64,000 bases of DNA from Streptomyces sp. ISL-36 (GTDB taxonomy: Bacteria; Actinomycetota; Actinomycetes; Streptomycetales; Streptomycetaceae). A model generated the notes under the pieces. It was not told where the DNA came from and did not search any database. It saw nothing but the letters and a program-made list of their open reading frames with translations. The stretch is taken from NCBI RefSeq assembly GCF_018614205.1, contig NZ_JAGGOS010000047.1, positions 1 to 64,000 on the forward strand. Reading direction: 5' to 3'. Of the stretch, positions 17,973 to 27,130 are shown one piece after another (within the stretch, counting starts at the first letter, position 1; each line of letters opens with the position of its first letter). The translations under genes and the position numbers were made by a program.

Positions 17973-19526
17973 ATGGACTCCAGGCGCTTGCTCCGTACGT
18001 CCGCCACGGCCCTCGCCGCTGCCGGTCTGATCCTCTCCGGCTGCACGAGCGGCAGCGACGCCGCAGGGACCCCGGCGTCGTCCACGAAGGCGAAACCGGC
18101 GACGGCCCCGACGCCCGACCCCGCCCTGCGCGGCTACTACGCGCAGAAGCTCACCTGGCGCGACTGCGGTGTCCCCACGTTCCAGTGCGCCACCCTCCGC
18201 GTGCCGCTCGACTACGCGAAGCCGGACGCCGGGGAGATCCGGCTGGCCGTCTCCCGGGCCAAGGCCACGGGTCCGGGCAAGCGCATCGGCTCGCTCCTGG
18301 TCAACCCCGGCGGTCCCGGCGGCTCCGCCGTCGGCTACCTCCAGGGGTACGCGGGCATCGGCTACCCGGCCCCCATCCGCGCCCGGTACGACGTGGTGGC
18401 CGTCGACCCGCGCGGAGTGGCCCGCAGCGAGCCCGTCGAGTGCCTGACAGGCCCGCAGATGGACGCGTACACCCAGGTCGACCAGACCCCGGACGACCAG
18501 CGGGAGACGGCGCTGCTCAGGGCCTCCTTCCAGCAGTTCGCGGCCGGCTGCGAGAAGCGCTCCGGGAAGATCCTTCCGCACGTCTCGACGGTGGAGACGG
18601 CCCGTGACATGGACGTCCTGCGGGCGGTGCTCGGCGACGAGAAGCTAAACTACGTGGGGGCGTCGTACGGGACCTTCCTCGGCGCCACGTACGCCGAGCT
18701 GTTCCCCGGCCGTGTCGGGCGGCTGGTCCTGGACGGGGCGATGGACCCGTCGCTGCCGGCGGTCGACCTCAACCGCGACCAGACCGCCGGCTTCGAGACG
18801 GCCTTCCGGGCCTTCGCGGCGGACTGTGTGAAGAAGACCGACTGCCCGCTCGGTACGGAGTCGGTCGCCGCGGCCACCGAGAACCTGAAGACCTTCTTCC
18901 GGGACGTCGACGCCAAGCCGGTGCCGACCGGCGAGAGCCGCGACCTGGGGGAGTCCCTGGCCACGACCGGGGTGATCGCCGCCATGTACGACGAGGGGGC
19001 CTGGCCCCAGCTGCGTGAGGCGCTGACGCGGGCGATCGGAGGCGAGGGCTCGGGCCTGCTCGCCCTGGCCGACAGCTACTACGAACGCGAGCCGGACGGC
19101 ACGTACGCGAACCTGATGTCCGCCAACGCCGCCGTGAACTGCCTGGACTCCCCGGCCTCCTTCGCGAGCCCCGCCGATGCGGAGAAGGCGGTGCCCTCCT
19201 TCGAGAAGGCGTCCCCGGTCTTCGGCGCCGGCCTGGCCTGGGCCGCCTTGAACTGCACCTACTGGCCGACCCCCGCGACCGGCCGCCCCCACCGCATCAC
19301 CGCCGAGGGCGCCGCCCCGATCGTCGTGGTCGGCACCACCCGCGACCCGGCCACCCCGTACAAGTGGGCCCAGTCCCTGGCCGACCAGCTGGCCTCCGGC
19401 ACGCTGCTGACCTACGAGGGCGACGGCCACACGGCGTACGGCAGGGGCAGCGACTGCATCGACACCGCGATCAACACCTACCTCCTGGAGGGCACCGCCC
19501 CCAAGGACGGCAAGCGCTGCACGTGA
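17973..19526 (+). CDS. Secreted alpha/beta hydrolase, tripeptidyl-aminopeptidase-like lipoprotein
   Basis: 517 residues. The N-terminus MDSRRLLRTSATALAAAG leads into ILSGC, a lipobox, so it is predicted to be anchored outside the membrane. The hydrolase core has LLVNPGGPGGSA (oxyanion region), VDPRGVARSEPVEC, the nucleophile elbow GASYGTFLGATYAELFPGRV, and a C-terminal TAP-like domain with VVGTTRDPATPYKWAQ and the histidine in YEGDGHTAYGRGSDC. By family this is a peptidase of the SlpD/SlpE/TAP group that removes short peptides from N-termini. An ATG 27 bases upstream is also in frame; 17973 gives the better signal peptide. It is the last core gene before the tRNA. Confidence 0.88.
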   Translation: MDSRRLLRTSATALAAAGLILSGCTSGSDAAGTPASSTKAKPATAPTPDPALRGYYAQKLTWRDCGVPTFQCATLRVPLDYAKPDAGEIRLAVSRAKATGPGKRIGSLLVNPGGPGGSAVGYLQGYAGIGYPAPIRARYDVVAVDPRGVARSEPVECLTGPQMDAYTQVDQTPDDQRETALLRASFQQFAAGCEKRSGKILPHVSTVETARDMDVLRAVLGDEKLNYVGASYGTFLGATYAELFPGRVGRLVLDGAMDPSLPAVDLNRDQTAGFETAFRAFAADCVKKTDCPLGTESVAAATENLKTFFRDVDAKPVPTGESRDLGESLATTGVIAAMYDEGAWPQLREALTRAIGGEGSGLLALADSYYEREPDGTYANLMSANAAVNCLDSPASFASPADAEKAVPSFEKASPVFGAGLAWAALNCTYWPTPATGRPHRITAEGAAPIVVVGTTRDPATPYKWAQSLADQLASGTLLTYEGDGHTAYGRGSDCIDTAINTYLLEGTAPKDGKRCT

Positions 19527-19623
19527 GGGGTGGCGCGGGCCCTCGGGAGGGTGGTCAGGAGCACCCTCGGAAACTGTGTAGACTTGGCGACGCCGCTGCG
19601 CCCACCATGGGACCGCATGGCAT

Positions 19624-19697
19624 GCCGCCTTAGCTCAGTTGGCCAGAGCAACGCACTCGTAATGCGTAGGTCTCGGGTTCGAATCCCGAAGGCGGCT
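19624..19697 (+). tRNA. tRNA-Thr (anticodon CGU)
   Basis: A 74-base cloverleaf. The acceptor is GCCGCCT paired with AGGCGGC, the D arm contains TTAGCTCAGTTGG, the anticodon stem-loop GCACTCGTAATGC carries CGT at its centre, and the T arm is GGGTTCGAATCCC. CCA is not encoded. An integrase gene lies directly downstream in the opposite direction, so the 3' part of this tRNA is the probable attachment site of the element that follows. The exact core cannot be defined because no second copy of the T-arm/acceptor sequence was seen in the window. Confidence 0.97.
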
Positions 19698-19702
19698 CCG
19701 GC

Positions 19703-19737
19703 AAAGGCCAGGTCACATAGCCCGTGACCTGGCCTTT
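19703..19737 (+). terminator. Strong terminator after tRNA-Thr
   Basis: A 14-bp perfect stem AAAGGCCAGGTCAC / GTGACCTGGCCTTT with a 7-base loop, followed by T. It begins 6 bases after the tRNA. Because the likely attachment core is the tRNA 3' end, this hairpin probably belongs to the integrated element or marks the old chromosomal flank. Confidence 0.85.
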
Positions 19738-19825
19738 TGTGTTGCTCGGGGTATGACGCGTTACGCGGCCGGGGTGCCGCGAGATGGCTTGCGTGAGCGA
19801 TGCGTGAGCGGAGCGGTCCGGTGCC

Positions 19826-21430
19826 CTACTTCTTGGGCTTCTTCCGCTTGGCCTTCTTCTTGGCCCTAGCCTCGGCTTTCGCCTTGGCCGCCGCCTTCTT
19901 GGCGGCCTTACGGGCGGCCTCCTCCGCCTCGGTCTTCCGCTGAAGCGGGACCAGCCTGGCGGTGGCCTCGGCCGCGTTCTTGCCGACCTGCGGCAGAACG
20001 CTCTGGTAAATGTCCCGCGTAATGCGGGTGTCGCTGTGCCCGAGTGTGTCCGACACGATCTTCACGTCGATGCCGGCGGCGAGCATGAGCGTGGCCGCCC
20101 CGTGCCGGAGGTCGTGCAGCCGGATCGGCGGGAGTCCGGAGGCGGCGACGAGGCGCTCGAAGAGGTCGGTCACCTTGCCCGGATGGAGCCAGGAGCCGTC
20201 TTCCTGGGTGAAGACCATGCCGGTCTCGACCCAGGCTGATCCCCACTCCTCGCGGTCCGCGTCCTGCTGTTCGCGGTGCCGCTTCAGGACGTTGACGGTG
20301 TCGTCGTCGAGCGCGACCACGCGGAAGCCGCTGTCCGTCTTGGGCTCGGAGGTCTCGACCTCCCACCCGTCCTGGACGAGCTGGGCGGAGACGGTCAGGG
20401 AGTGGTCATCGAGGTTGGTCTCCGACCAGGGCTGCGCGCATGCCTCGCCCCGCCGCAGGCCGCGGAAGGCGATCAGGTGCCACATCGCGTACAGCCGGTC
20501 CTCCGCAAGGAAGTCGAGGAACGCTCCGGTCTGTTCGGGCGTCCAGACCATGACGGGGGAGGGCTTCTCGCCCGTCTGCTCCCACCTGGCGACCCGCGCG
20601 TCGGTCCACACCAGGGCCTTCGGCTTGCGCACAGGATCGAGCTCGACATGCGCCGCCGGGTTGAAGGTGAGGATCTGCTGGCCGATCGCGTCGTTCAACG
20701 CAGACCGGAGCGTGGCCTTGATGCGCAGCCGGGTGGCCGGGCCGGTCACACGCCGGAACGGCGGCATGGCATCGATCGCTGTCTTCATCACCTTGCGGCG
20801 GGCGCGGTTGTCCAGGCCCTTCCACGGCACGGTGGCCAGCTCCTCGACCGCGGCACGGCGCTGGGCGTTCTGCTCCAGGATCTCGGCATTGCCGTCGGAG
20901 ATGGCCGTGAACATCTCGCTGAGATGGCTCACGCGCAGCCGATCGAGGCGGTGGTGGCCGATCCGAGGCTTCAAATGGAACCGGATATCGGTCTCGTAGC
21001 GGCTGAGTCCCGACTTGCGGATGCGCTTGCCGTCGAGCCACCGGTCGAGCCACTCGCCGACGGTCAGGCGGCCGATCAGGTCCTGACCGGACTTCAGGCG
21101 CCGCCGGGTCTCCTCGACATCCGGCAGCGGCGACTTCTCGTCGCCGACCTCTTCCAGCATGGCGGCGATCAGCGCCATGCCCTCGGGGTCGTCGGTGTCG
21201 GCGAGGCCGAGCAGCGCGCGTATGTGGTCGAGGTCGGCCTGGGCCGCCTTGAGGCTCTCGTAGCCGGCGCGGCTGAAGGAGCGGCGGGTGCCGTCTTCGC
21301 GGGGCGGGAGTTCCTGGCGTATGGAGTACGAGCCGTGCTTGCGGCTGGAGAGCTTCGGGCACTGCTTACCGAGCGGCTTCCCAGTGTGTGGGTCGCGGCA
21401 GTAGCAGCGGCGGTGGGTGGAACCCTTCAA
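19826..21430 (-). CDS. int: Tyrosine recombinase (integrase)
   Basis: 534 residues. It is the site-specific recombinase for the element at tRNA-Thr. The N-terminal arm-binding region (1-75) is followed by a SAM-like core-binding domain and the catalytic domain with R in AFRGLRRGEA, HDLRHGAATLML, LGHSDTRIT, and the nucleophile Tyr in RDIYQSV. Start is TTG at 21430 (LKGSTHRR) with GAGGAGA about 7 bases upstream; the TTG overlaps the stop of the short upstream frame (TTGA), suggesting coupling. The last ~45 residues are a Lys/Ala-rich tail (AAKKAAAKAKAEARAKKK), unusual for phage integrases and reminiscent of histone-like tails. Confidence 0.93.
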   Translation of the reverse strand: MKGSTHRRCYCRDPHTGKPLGKQCPKLSSRKHGSYSIRQELPPREDGTRRSFSRAGYESLKAAQADLDHIRALLGLADTDDPEGMALIAAMLEEVGDEKSPLPDVEETRRRLKSGQDLIGRLTVGEWLDRWLDGKRIRKSGLSRYETDIRFHLKPRIGHHRLDRLRVSHLSEMFTAISDGNAEILEQNAQRRAAVEELATVPWKGLDNRARRKVMKTAIDAMPPFRRVTGPATRLRIKATLRSALNDAIGQQILTFNPAAHVELDPVRKPKALVWTDARVARWEQTGEKPSPVMVWTPEQTGAFLDFLAEDRLYAMWHLIAFRGLRRGEACAQPWSETNLDDHSLTVSAQLVQDGWEVETSEPKTDSGFRVVALDDDTVNVLKRHREQQDADREEWGSAWVETGMVFTQEDGSWLHPGKVTDLFERLVAASGLPPIRLHDLRHGAATLMLAAGIDVKIVSDTLGHSDTRITRDIYQSVLPQVGKNAAEATARLVPLQRKTEAEEAARKAAKKAAAKAKAEARAKKKAKRKKPKK

Positions 21431-21654
21431 AGATCATTCTCCTCATCGGTGTTGCCGACGGGTGGGTCGACGTCGGCGAGTTCTGGTGGCAGGTGCGGTG
21501 GTGTGCCGCCGTCTTCGTGGATGAAGGCGCGGGCGCTGCGGAGCCGGTACTTGGCTTCCAACACCCTTTCGGCGTAGTCGGCTTGGGCGAGTGCGGCTTC
21601 CTCGCGTTCGGCCTGGTTGGGTGCCGTCTCGGCCTTCCAGCGCTCGTGTTTCTC
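21427..21654 (-). pseudogene. 3' fragment of a small gene upstream of int
   Basis: About 75 codons of protein-like sequence (EKHERWKAETAPNQAEREEA onward, ending GNTDEENDL) in a helical, charged style, ending in a TGA that overlaps the TTG start of int. There is no usable start codon near its apparent 5' end, and upstream translation turns abruptly into arginine-rich shadow sequence at about 21655. In comparable elements an excisionase often occupies this position, but no helix-turn-helix is visible here. I treat it as the remnant of a gene whose 5' part was lost in the rearrangement that also truncated the divergent DUF3631 gene. Confidence 0.5.
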
Positions 21655-21656
21655 TG

Positions 21657-22253
21657 CGCCGCCGGGCCGAGGGCGAGAGCGTGAAGCCCTTCCGCTCCCG
21701 CCGCGACACCCCGGCCCCTCACGACCTGCGCGACCGCATCGCCGCATGGGCCCGGCCGCAGCTCGACGAGGCCGCCGACCTGGAACCGGCGATGCCGGTG
21801 GAGGACCGCGCCGCCGACACCTGGGAACCCCTGGTGATCGTCGCCGACCTCGCCGCCGGCCCCTGGCCACGCCTCGCCCGCGCGGCGTGCGCGCAGATGG
21901 TGACGGCCGAAGCGGAGGCCGAGGAGGACCACCCCAGCTCAGCGCGGATCCTGGCCGACATCCGCCGGGTCTTCGTAGCCCAGCGCGAGGTCGACAGCCT
22001 CTCCACCGACGAACTCCTGCACCACCTGCGCCAGGACCTGGAAGGCCCGTGGGCGGAGTGGGGGCGCAAGGGACTGGGCCCGCGTGAGCTCGGCTCGCTG
22101 CTGCGCGCCTTCGACATCAGGCCCGGCAACGTCCGCCTCGCCGACGGCACCCAGCGCAAGGGCTACACGCGCAACAAGTTCCTCGACGCATGGCGGCGCT
22201 ACTGCCCGACCGTCCACCCGGTCGACACCGGCCCCGGGCGCAGCGAGGGCTGA
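21657..22253 (+). pseudogene. Truncated DUF3631 (element replication/helicase-type) gene
   Basis: About 198 codons matching the C-terminal DUF3631 domain of actinobacterial plasmid and integrative-element replication proteins: RRRAEGESVKPFRSRRD, LRDRIAAWA, PAMPVEDRAADTWEPLV, then RPGNVRLADGTQRKGYTR and FLDAWRRYCP at the end. Normal family members are several hundred residues with an upstream ATPase domain (Walker motifs, DEAD-like segment). That whole part is missing. Similarity begins exactly where the opposite-strand fragment ends (about 21655), marking a deletion or inversion joint. The GTG at 21681 could start a short product, but a functional helicase is impossible. Confidence 0.75.
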
Positions 22254-22270
22254 GACCCACCCAGTCCCCG

Positions 22271-22620
22271 GTTGCCGTCCTTGCCGTCCCTGCCGTAATC
22301 CCGCAGGTCAAACGATATGCAGGCAAGACGGCAACCGGGGCCAGGACGGCAACACGATCACGACCGACGTTGCCGCCCGCCGGGACGCCGCCCACATCCG
22401 TCTTGTGCCGTCCCGGACGTCCCCGCCGTATCACCGCAGGTCACAGCACATGCGGCCGGGACGGCAAGACGGATGCGATCCGTCCGCGGCCACCGAAGCG
22501 CAGCACTCGCCGCGCGTGCGTGCCCCCAGGACGCGCCGCCGTCGGCCAAGACGGAACACCGCCCCCCCTGCCGTACCGGCCCTGACCTGCGCTTGCAACG
22601 GCCGGGACGGCAAAGACGGA
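22271..22620. repeat. Iteron-like repeat block upstream of DUF2637/mob genes
   Basis: Within the 397-base gap 22254-22650 the nonamer CGCAGGTCA occurs at about 22302 and 22435, and its reverse complement TGACCTGCG at about 22583. Each is accompanied by GACGGCAA/TTGCCGTC elements (for example 22278-22290, 22323-22335, 22459-22470, 22605-22618). The second and third copies share GGCCGGGACGGCAA. Spacing is roughly 130-150 bases. This looks like a set of direct and inverted protein-binding sites, such as replication iterons, a transfer origin region, or operator sites, rather than coding sequence. Confidence 0.55.
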
Positions 22621-22650
22621 CCACGCCACACCACCCCAGGAGAACCCCGC

Positions 22651-23517
22651 TTGACCACCCTCTCCACACCCACCCACCGGGACCGTCGCCCTGGCGAAGG
22701 ACGGCCGATGACGAGCAAGCAGGCTGCTGAGCGGTACGCGCTCGTCGCGGCGGGCGTTGTCATCGTGGCGCTCACCGCCGGCGGATTCTGGCTGTCGTAC
22801 GCGCACCTCGCAGAGGTCGCCGGACAGCACGGCCTCAAGAACTCCCCGGTCCGCCAGTGGGCCTGGCCCGCGACCCTGGACGCCTTCATCGTCGCGGGCG
22901 AACTCCTCATGCTCCGCGCGGGTCTGCGCCGCGTTGCCGACGGCTGGGCCATCGCCCTCACCGCCACCGGATCGATCGGTTCCATCGCCCTCAACGTGGC
23001 CGGGGTCAGCGGCACAGGCAACGCCAGCGCCGTGCCTTTCCTCGACTACGTGGTCGCCGCGGTTCCCCCGACAGCCGCGCTTCTGGCCTTCGGCGTCCTG
23101 ATGCGGCAGATCCACCAGCTCGTCGCCGACCCACCCGACGCCACCGAACGCCACAACGGTCTCCCGCAGCCAGCCGGTCTCGACGTGGCGGACGGTCAGG
23201 CCGACGTGGCTCGGGGTGCTGCCGAGGTGGCGCAGGGCCCCGCCACTATGACGGAAACCCCGCAGTCTTCCGCCGAGCCGGAAGACCAGAAGCCCCGCGC
23301 TGTGTCCGACGAGTACCTCGCGATTGCCCGTACCGCGCCACTGGGACGCGGAGACCGTGCCTCGCGCCGCCACATCGAAGCGACGATCCGCGGCAAGGGC
23401 CTCCCGATCGGCAGGGCCGACGCGGAAAAGCTCAAGGACGTCCTGCAAGCCGAACTCGATGAGGCCGCCTCTCAGCGGCAGGACGACCTCGACATGACCC
23501 CCGCCGGCGCTCCCTGA
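22651..23517 (+). CDS. DUF2637 membrane protein (SpdB-like, element transfer/replication associated)
   Basis: 288 residues. Residues ~20-150 form a DUF2637-type membrane domain with about four helices (YALVAAGVVIVALTAGGFWL, then LAEVAGQHGL and SPVRQWAWPATLDAFIVAGE). The C-terminal ~130 residues are soluble, with an Ala/Glu linker and a helical segment (RASRRHIEATIRGKGLPIGR) that looks DNA- or partner-binding. TTG 22651 is chosen because AGGAGA lies 7 bases upstream; ATG 22708 is the alternative. Family members are common in Streptomyces integrative elements and plasmids, often beside mobilization genes as here. A precise role is not established. Confidence 0.8.
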   Translation: MTTLSTPTHRDRRPGEGRPMTSKQAAERYALVAAGVVIVALTAGGFWLSYAHLAEVAGQHGLKNSPVRQWAWPATLDAFIVAGELLMLRAGLRRVADGWAIALTATGSIGSIALNVAGVSGTGNASAVPFLDYVVAAVPPTAALLAFGVLMRQIHQLVADPPDATERHNGLPQPAGLDVADGQADVARGAAEVAQGPATMTETPQSSAEPEDQKPRAVSDEYLAIARTAPLGRGDRASRRHIEATIRGKGLPIGRADAEKLKDVLQAELDEAASQRQDDLDMTPAGAP

Positions 23518-23704
23518 GCCCCCGCGCTCCCATCGCTCCGGTGCAACTCGCATCGCTCGTCCCCGCGCAGGTCCGCGGGGACGAGCGACCGCACCGCAAC
23601 GAGTCAACCCGACACCGCCGCTCCACCCGTCCTCGCCCTGACAGGTATGGGACGAGGTCGACCGGTCACTGACCAGCCATCAACACCCCATGGAGAACCA
23701 CCTC

Positions 23705-24358
23705 ATGCACAACCAGCACCACGAACCCCCATCGCACCAGAAGGAGATGACCACTACCCCAGCCACCAGTGCGCCAGCAAGGTATCCCGCTGGACCGTCC
23801 AAGGACGGCCGCAATGGGGAAGCCTCCGCCCCGGGGGTGGCGGAGGACCTCGGGCGCCAGGGGGCACCCGAGGAGGAACAGATCGCCGACACCGTCGCCG
23901 CCCAGCTGCCGCGCGCCGCCGAAGCCGCCGCACTGCACCGTGTCGCCCGACGCCGCAAGCCTGACCCGAACGGCCAGCGCAAGGAGCGTGTCGATGCCCG
24001 CTACAGCGTCGACGAGAAGACCGAGATCCTCGCCATGGCGCGGTCGCTGAACATCGCCGGCGCCCACTATGTCGGCGCTGTCGTCATGGCCCACGTTCAG
24101 GGCGACCTCGCCCTGCCAGGCCAGCGCACCCTGCTCGACGATTACATCGACGAGCTGACCGCCCTGCGGGGCGAGGTTGCCAAGATCGGCCACAACATCA
24201 ACCAGATCGCCAAGAAGCTCAACTCCGGCGGCCGTCCACAACCTGGGGATACCGCGCTCCTGACCCAGGCCGAACGCACCCTAACCGCGGTCGGCGCCAC
24301 CGTCCGCCACATCGCGGCAGCCGCGAACCAGGCCGTCACCAAGAAGGCCGCCCGATGA
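23705..24358 (+). CDS. MobC-like mobilization accessory protein
   Basis: 217 residues. The N-terminal ~85 residues are low-complexity; the core (RKERVDARYSVDEKTEIL, then AGAHYVGAVVMAHV) is a ribbon-helix-helix-like DNA-binding region. The stretch ALRGEVAKIGHNINQIAKKL is the signature helix of bacterial MobC proteins, which help the relaxase open the transfer origin. The ATG at 23705 is chosen for its GGAG spacing. Its stop overlaps the relaxase start by four bases (ATGA), so the two are translationally coupled. Confidence 0.85.
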   Translation: MHNQHHEPPSHQKEMTTTPATSAPARYPAGPSKDGRNGEASAPGVAEDLGRQGAPEEEQIADTVAAQLPRAAEAAALHRVARRRKPDPNGQRKERVDARYSVDEKTEILAMARSLNIAGAHYVGAVVMAHVQGDLALPGQRTLLDDYIDELTALRGEVAKIGHNINQIAKKLNSGGRPQPGDTALLTQAERTLTAVGATVRHIAAAANQAVTKKAAR

Positions 24359-26073
24359 TCGCGAAGATCCGCAGCGGCAAGGAAACCGCCGGACTGATCC
24401 GGTACCTGTTCGACACGAAGAAGGCCAAGGATCACACCGACCCCCATCTGGTCGCCTCCTGGGACGGCTTCGCCCCCGACCCCGGCCACGCCGACGACTT
24501 CGACGCCACCAGGAAGCTCCTCGTGGCCGACCTGGACCTGCACGTCAAGCAGGCCCGGAGGCTCGGCCGCGCGCCCGAGCAGCACGTGTGGCACTGCTCG
24601 ATCCGAGCCGCCGAGAGTGACCGCATCCTCAGCGACGAGGAGTGGGCCGACATCGCCCGCCGCGTTGTGACGGCCACCGGCATAGCACCGCAAGGCGATT
24701 CGGACGGATGCCGCTGGGTCGCCGTCCGCCACGCCCCCGACCACATCCACATCGCCGCCACCAAGGTCCGGGCGGATCTACGCACCGCACGCCACTGGAA
24801 CGACTACCACACCGCCGACCGCGAACTCGCCGCCATCGAGAAGGAATACGGCCTGCTCCAAGTCGTACGCGGTGACCGCACCGCCGCGAAGCGGACCACC
24901 CGTGCCGAGCAGGAGAAGGCCCGCCGCGCCGGCCAGGAGAAGCCTGCCCGCGAACGTCTGCGCGCCACCGTGCGCACCGCTGTGGCCGCCGCCACCAGCG
25001 TGGAGGAGTTCGTCCACCTGCTCAACCACCTCGACGGCGTGCTCGTGGAGGTCGTCCACTTCCCCTCGGGTGACGTGCGCGGCTACAAGGTCGCCAGAGA
25101 AGACACCACCACCGCCGACAATGAGCCCGTCTGGTTCTCCGGCTCCGAACTCGCCCCGGACCTCTCCTTCCCAAAGATCCAAAAGCGCCTGGAGAGCATT
25201 GACCCACAATCCGCTGACAAGCCAGGCCGGCGCAGGCTCAACCCCTGGCACCAGGCCACCGCCGCCGCCGAACGCATCCCCCACCACCTCGACCAGACGG
25301 ACGACGAAGCCTCCCAGGCCCACCTCGCCGCCTTCGGTGAAGCCCTCGACGCCCTCCCCCTCCTCGCCCCCCAGCCCCTACGCCCCCAACTCCGAGAGGC
25401 AGCGACCGAGTTCGAGCGCGCCACCCGCTCTCGCATCCGGGCCGAACACCACCACGCCCGCGCCCTACGCGGCGCCGTACGCGCCATGCTCCGCGAGCCC
25501 GCCCCCAAGGACGGCGCCGCCCTGGCGATGTTCCTAGACGCGGCGATCCTCGTGGTCGTTGCCGCTGCCCGCTGGCACCAGCTCCGCCACCACGACCAGC
25601 AGGTCGCCGCCGCCCACCAGACCCTGCTCCACCTCCAGGCCGCCTACGACCAAGCCGCAGCCGCACCCCTGGCCTCCCTCGCGCAGCGCCAGCCACCCCA
25701 GCAGGCCGTGGAACGGCAGATCCGCCGCCTACGCCAAGTCGTGCCCGAGCACGCGGAGCAGATCATCGAAGACCCCGCTTTCGCGGCTCTCACCACCGCC
25801 CTCTCCGAGGCAGAAGCAGCCGGACACGACCCGGAACAGCTCCTCCAGCAGGTCACCGACCAGCGCGCCCTGAACGACGCGCGCCGCCCCGCCCGGGTCC
25901 TGGCCTGGCGCATCCAACGCCTCAGCGAAAGGCCGGCACCCAGCGCACAGGCCCGCGCAGCACAAGCCCACAGCCCAGCCTGGGCCGACAGCGCGGCACG
26001 GCGCCCCGACGCTCCAGAGCACACGGCAGCAGCCGCCCCGGCCCCGCAGCCGTCACAGGCACGACGGCGCTGA
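24355..26073 (+). CDS. Relaxase / mobilization nuclease
   Basis: 572 residues. The N-terminal ~200 residues are a MobA/VirD2-type relaxase beginning MIAKIRSGKETAGLIRYLF. The metal-binding histidine motif is RHAPDHIHIAATKVR at about residues 125-138. The remainder is helical (Ala/Arg/Gln-rich), with no helicase motifs. It nicks the transfer origin and pilots DNA during mobilization. Paired with MobC and lacking any neighbouring DNA translocase in this window, it implies transfer that depends on another element's machinery. The origin of transfer is probably in or near the repeat block at 22.3-22.6 kb or the 23518-23704 gap. Confidence 0.88.
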   Translation: MIAKIRSGKETAGLIRYLFDTKKAKDHTDPHLVASWDGFAPDPGHADDFDATRKLLVADLDLHVKQARRLGRAPEQHVWHCSIRAAESDRILSDEEWADIARRVVTATGIAPQGDSDGCRWVAVRHAPDHIHIAATKVRADLRTARHWNDYHTADRELAAIEKEYGLLQVVRGDRTAAKRTTRAEQEKARRAGQEKPARERLRATVRTAVAAATSVEEFVHLLNHLDGVLVEVVHFPSGDVRGYKVAREDTTTADNEPVWFSGSELAPDLSFPKIQKRLESIDPQSADKPGRRRLNPWHQATAAAERIPHHLDQTDDEASQAHLAAFGEALDALPLLAPQPLRPQLREAATEFERATRSRIRAEHHHARALRGAVRAMLREPAPKDGAALAMFLDAAILVVVAAARWHQLRHHDQQVAAAHQTLLHLQAAYDQAAAAPLASLAQRQPPQQAVERQIRRLRQVVPEHAEQIIEDPAFAALTTALSEAEAAGHDPEQLLQQVTDQRALNDARRPARVLAWRIQRLSERPAPSAQARAAQAHSPAWADSAARRPDAPEHTAAAAPAPQPSQARRR

Positions 26074-26328
26074 TCTCGATCTCAGATGCGTGCGGTGACG
26101 CGCTGGGAGACGCCAGAACAAGGCACCGCAGCACGAAGCCGGGCTCCCCCAACTGGGAGGCCCGGCTTCACCGCGTGGGAGGCCCTGGAACTGCTGGAGC
26201 GTCCAGGAGTCGGTCGAATGTGCCCTCCGACAGCACCCGGCGCAGCACCGGTGCACTGGAACTGAGGGAATCGGCGAACACGGCGACAAAGTCATGCGCG
26301 CCGGCGCCGCACGACGCCGACAGGGAGG

Positions 26329-27027
26329 TCACAAGGCTGCCTGCGCCTTGTCGAGCGCCTTCTCCAGGTTGGCGTCCACAAGTCCCGGCGCGCCCGAGAC
26401 GAGCACAAGGACGTTGCCGATTCGGATCGCCGTCTGCTTGACGACGCTGCGCTGCCCACCGATCGAATAGGTGAGCAGCTGGCTCCACTGCTCGTTGCCC
26501 AGGTCGGGGGCGGGCGTCACCTGCGTGCCCACCGTGACGACGGTGTTGCCCGACACCACCTGGTACGTGGGGCAGGAGACCATCGCATCGAAGATCTCCC
26601 CAATGCCCTTGGACAGCTTCGCCGCGCTGTCGCTGTACAGCTCCTCGGCCAGCTCGGAGTTGCTGCCGCCGGCGTAGGCGAAGGACGCCTTCGCCTTGCG
26701 GGGGAAGGCGAGGCTTGTGCCGGTCGCGGTGTCGCCGCCGAGTTTCTCCATGGCCGGGCAGCCCACCACAGCCACGTCGTCGTGCGCCGCGGGGCGCTGT
26801 GGCGTGCGGGTGTAGCCCCCGCCGAGGTCGCTCTCGTCCAAGAGGAGCTTGGCCAGCGCGGTCGAGGACAGTGAGGCGAGCGCCGGGGCACTCTCGCCGT
26901 CCGGGTGCACCGGGACGGTCGGGGAGGACATCGGACCGGAAGCGGCGGCGCTGCCGTCGGAACAGCCCGCCAGGGCCAAGATAGCGAGGGCGCTGAGGCT
27001 GAGGACGGTCGTGGCGTGAAGGCGCAT
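26329..27027 (-). CDS. Secreted lipoprotein of unknown function
   Basis: 232 residues. The signal peptide MRLHATTVLSLSALAILALAGC contains lipobox LAGC. The mature protein has a Ser/Pro linker followed by a globular domain with LLLDESDLGGGYTRTP, a cysteine pair (VGCPAMEKL and VSCPTYQVV, likely a disulfide), and a C-terminal VRIG/VLVLVSG strand region. The layout resembles the sensor-like or PknH-like extracellular domains of actinobacterial lipoproteins, but I cannot name the family. It is transcribed towards the relaxase (convergent) and may be passenger cargo of the element. Confidence 0.75.
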   Translation of the reverse strand: MRLHATTVLSLSALAILALAGCSDGSAAASGPMSSPTVPVHPDGESAPALASLSSTALAKLLLDESDLGGGYTRTPQRPAAHDDVAVVGCPAMEKLGGDTATGTSLAFPRKAKASFAYAGGSNSELAEELYSDSAAKLSKGIGEIFDAMVSCPTYQVVSGNTVVTVGTQVTPAPDLGNEQWSQLLTYSIGGQRSVVKQTAIRIGNVLVLVSGAPGLVDANLEKALDKAQAAL

Positions 27028-27130
27028 CGGAAACCCCTTTTTGGCCTGTTGTGGCCTGCGTAGCGGACGGTCTGACCAGGCCGGCCCTCCGGGCGCCGGC
27101 GGTGCGAAGGGGAGTGGGGGTTTCGGGAGG

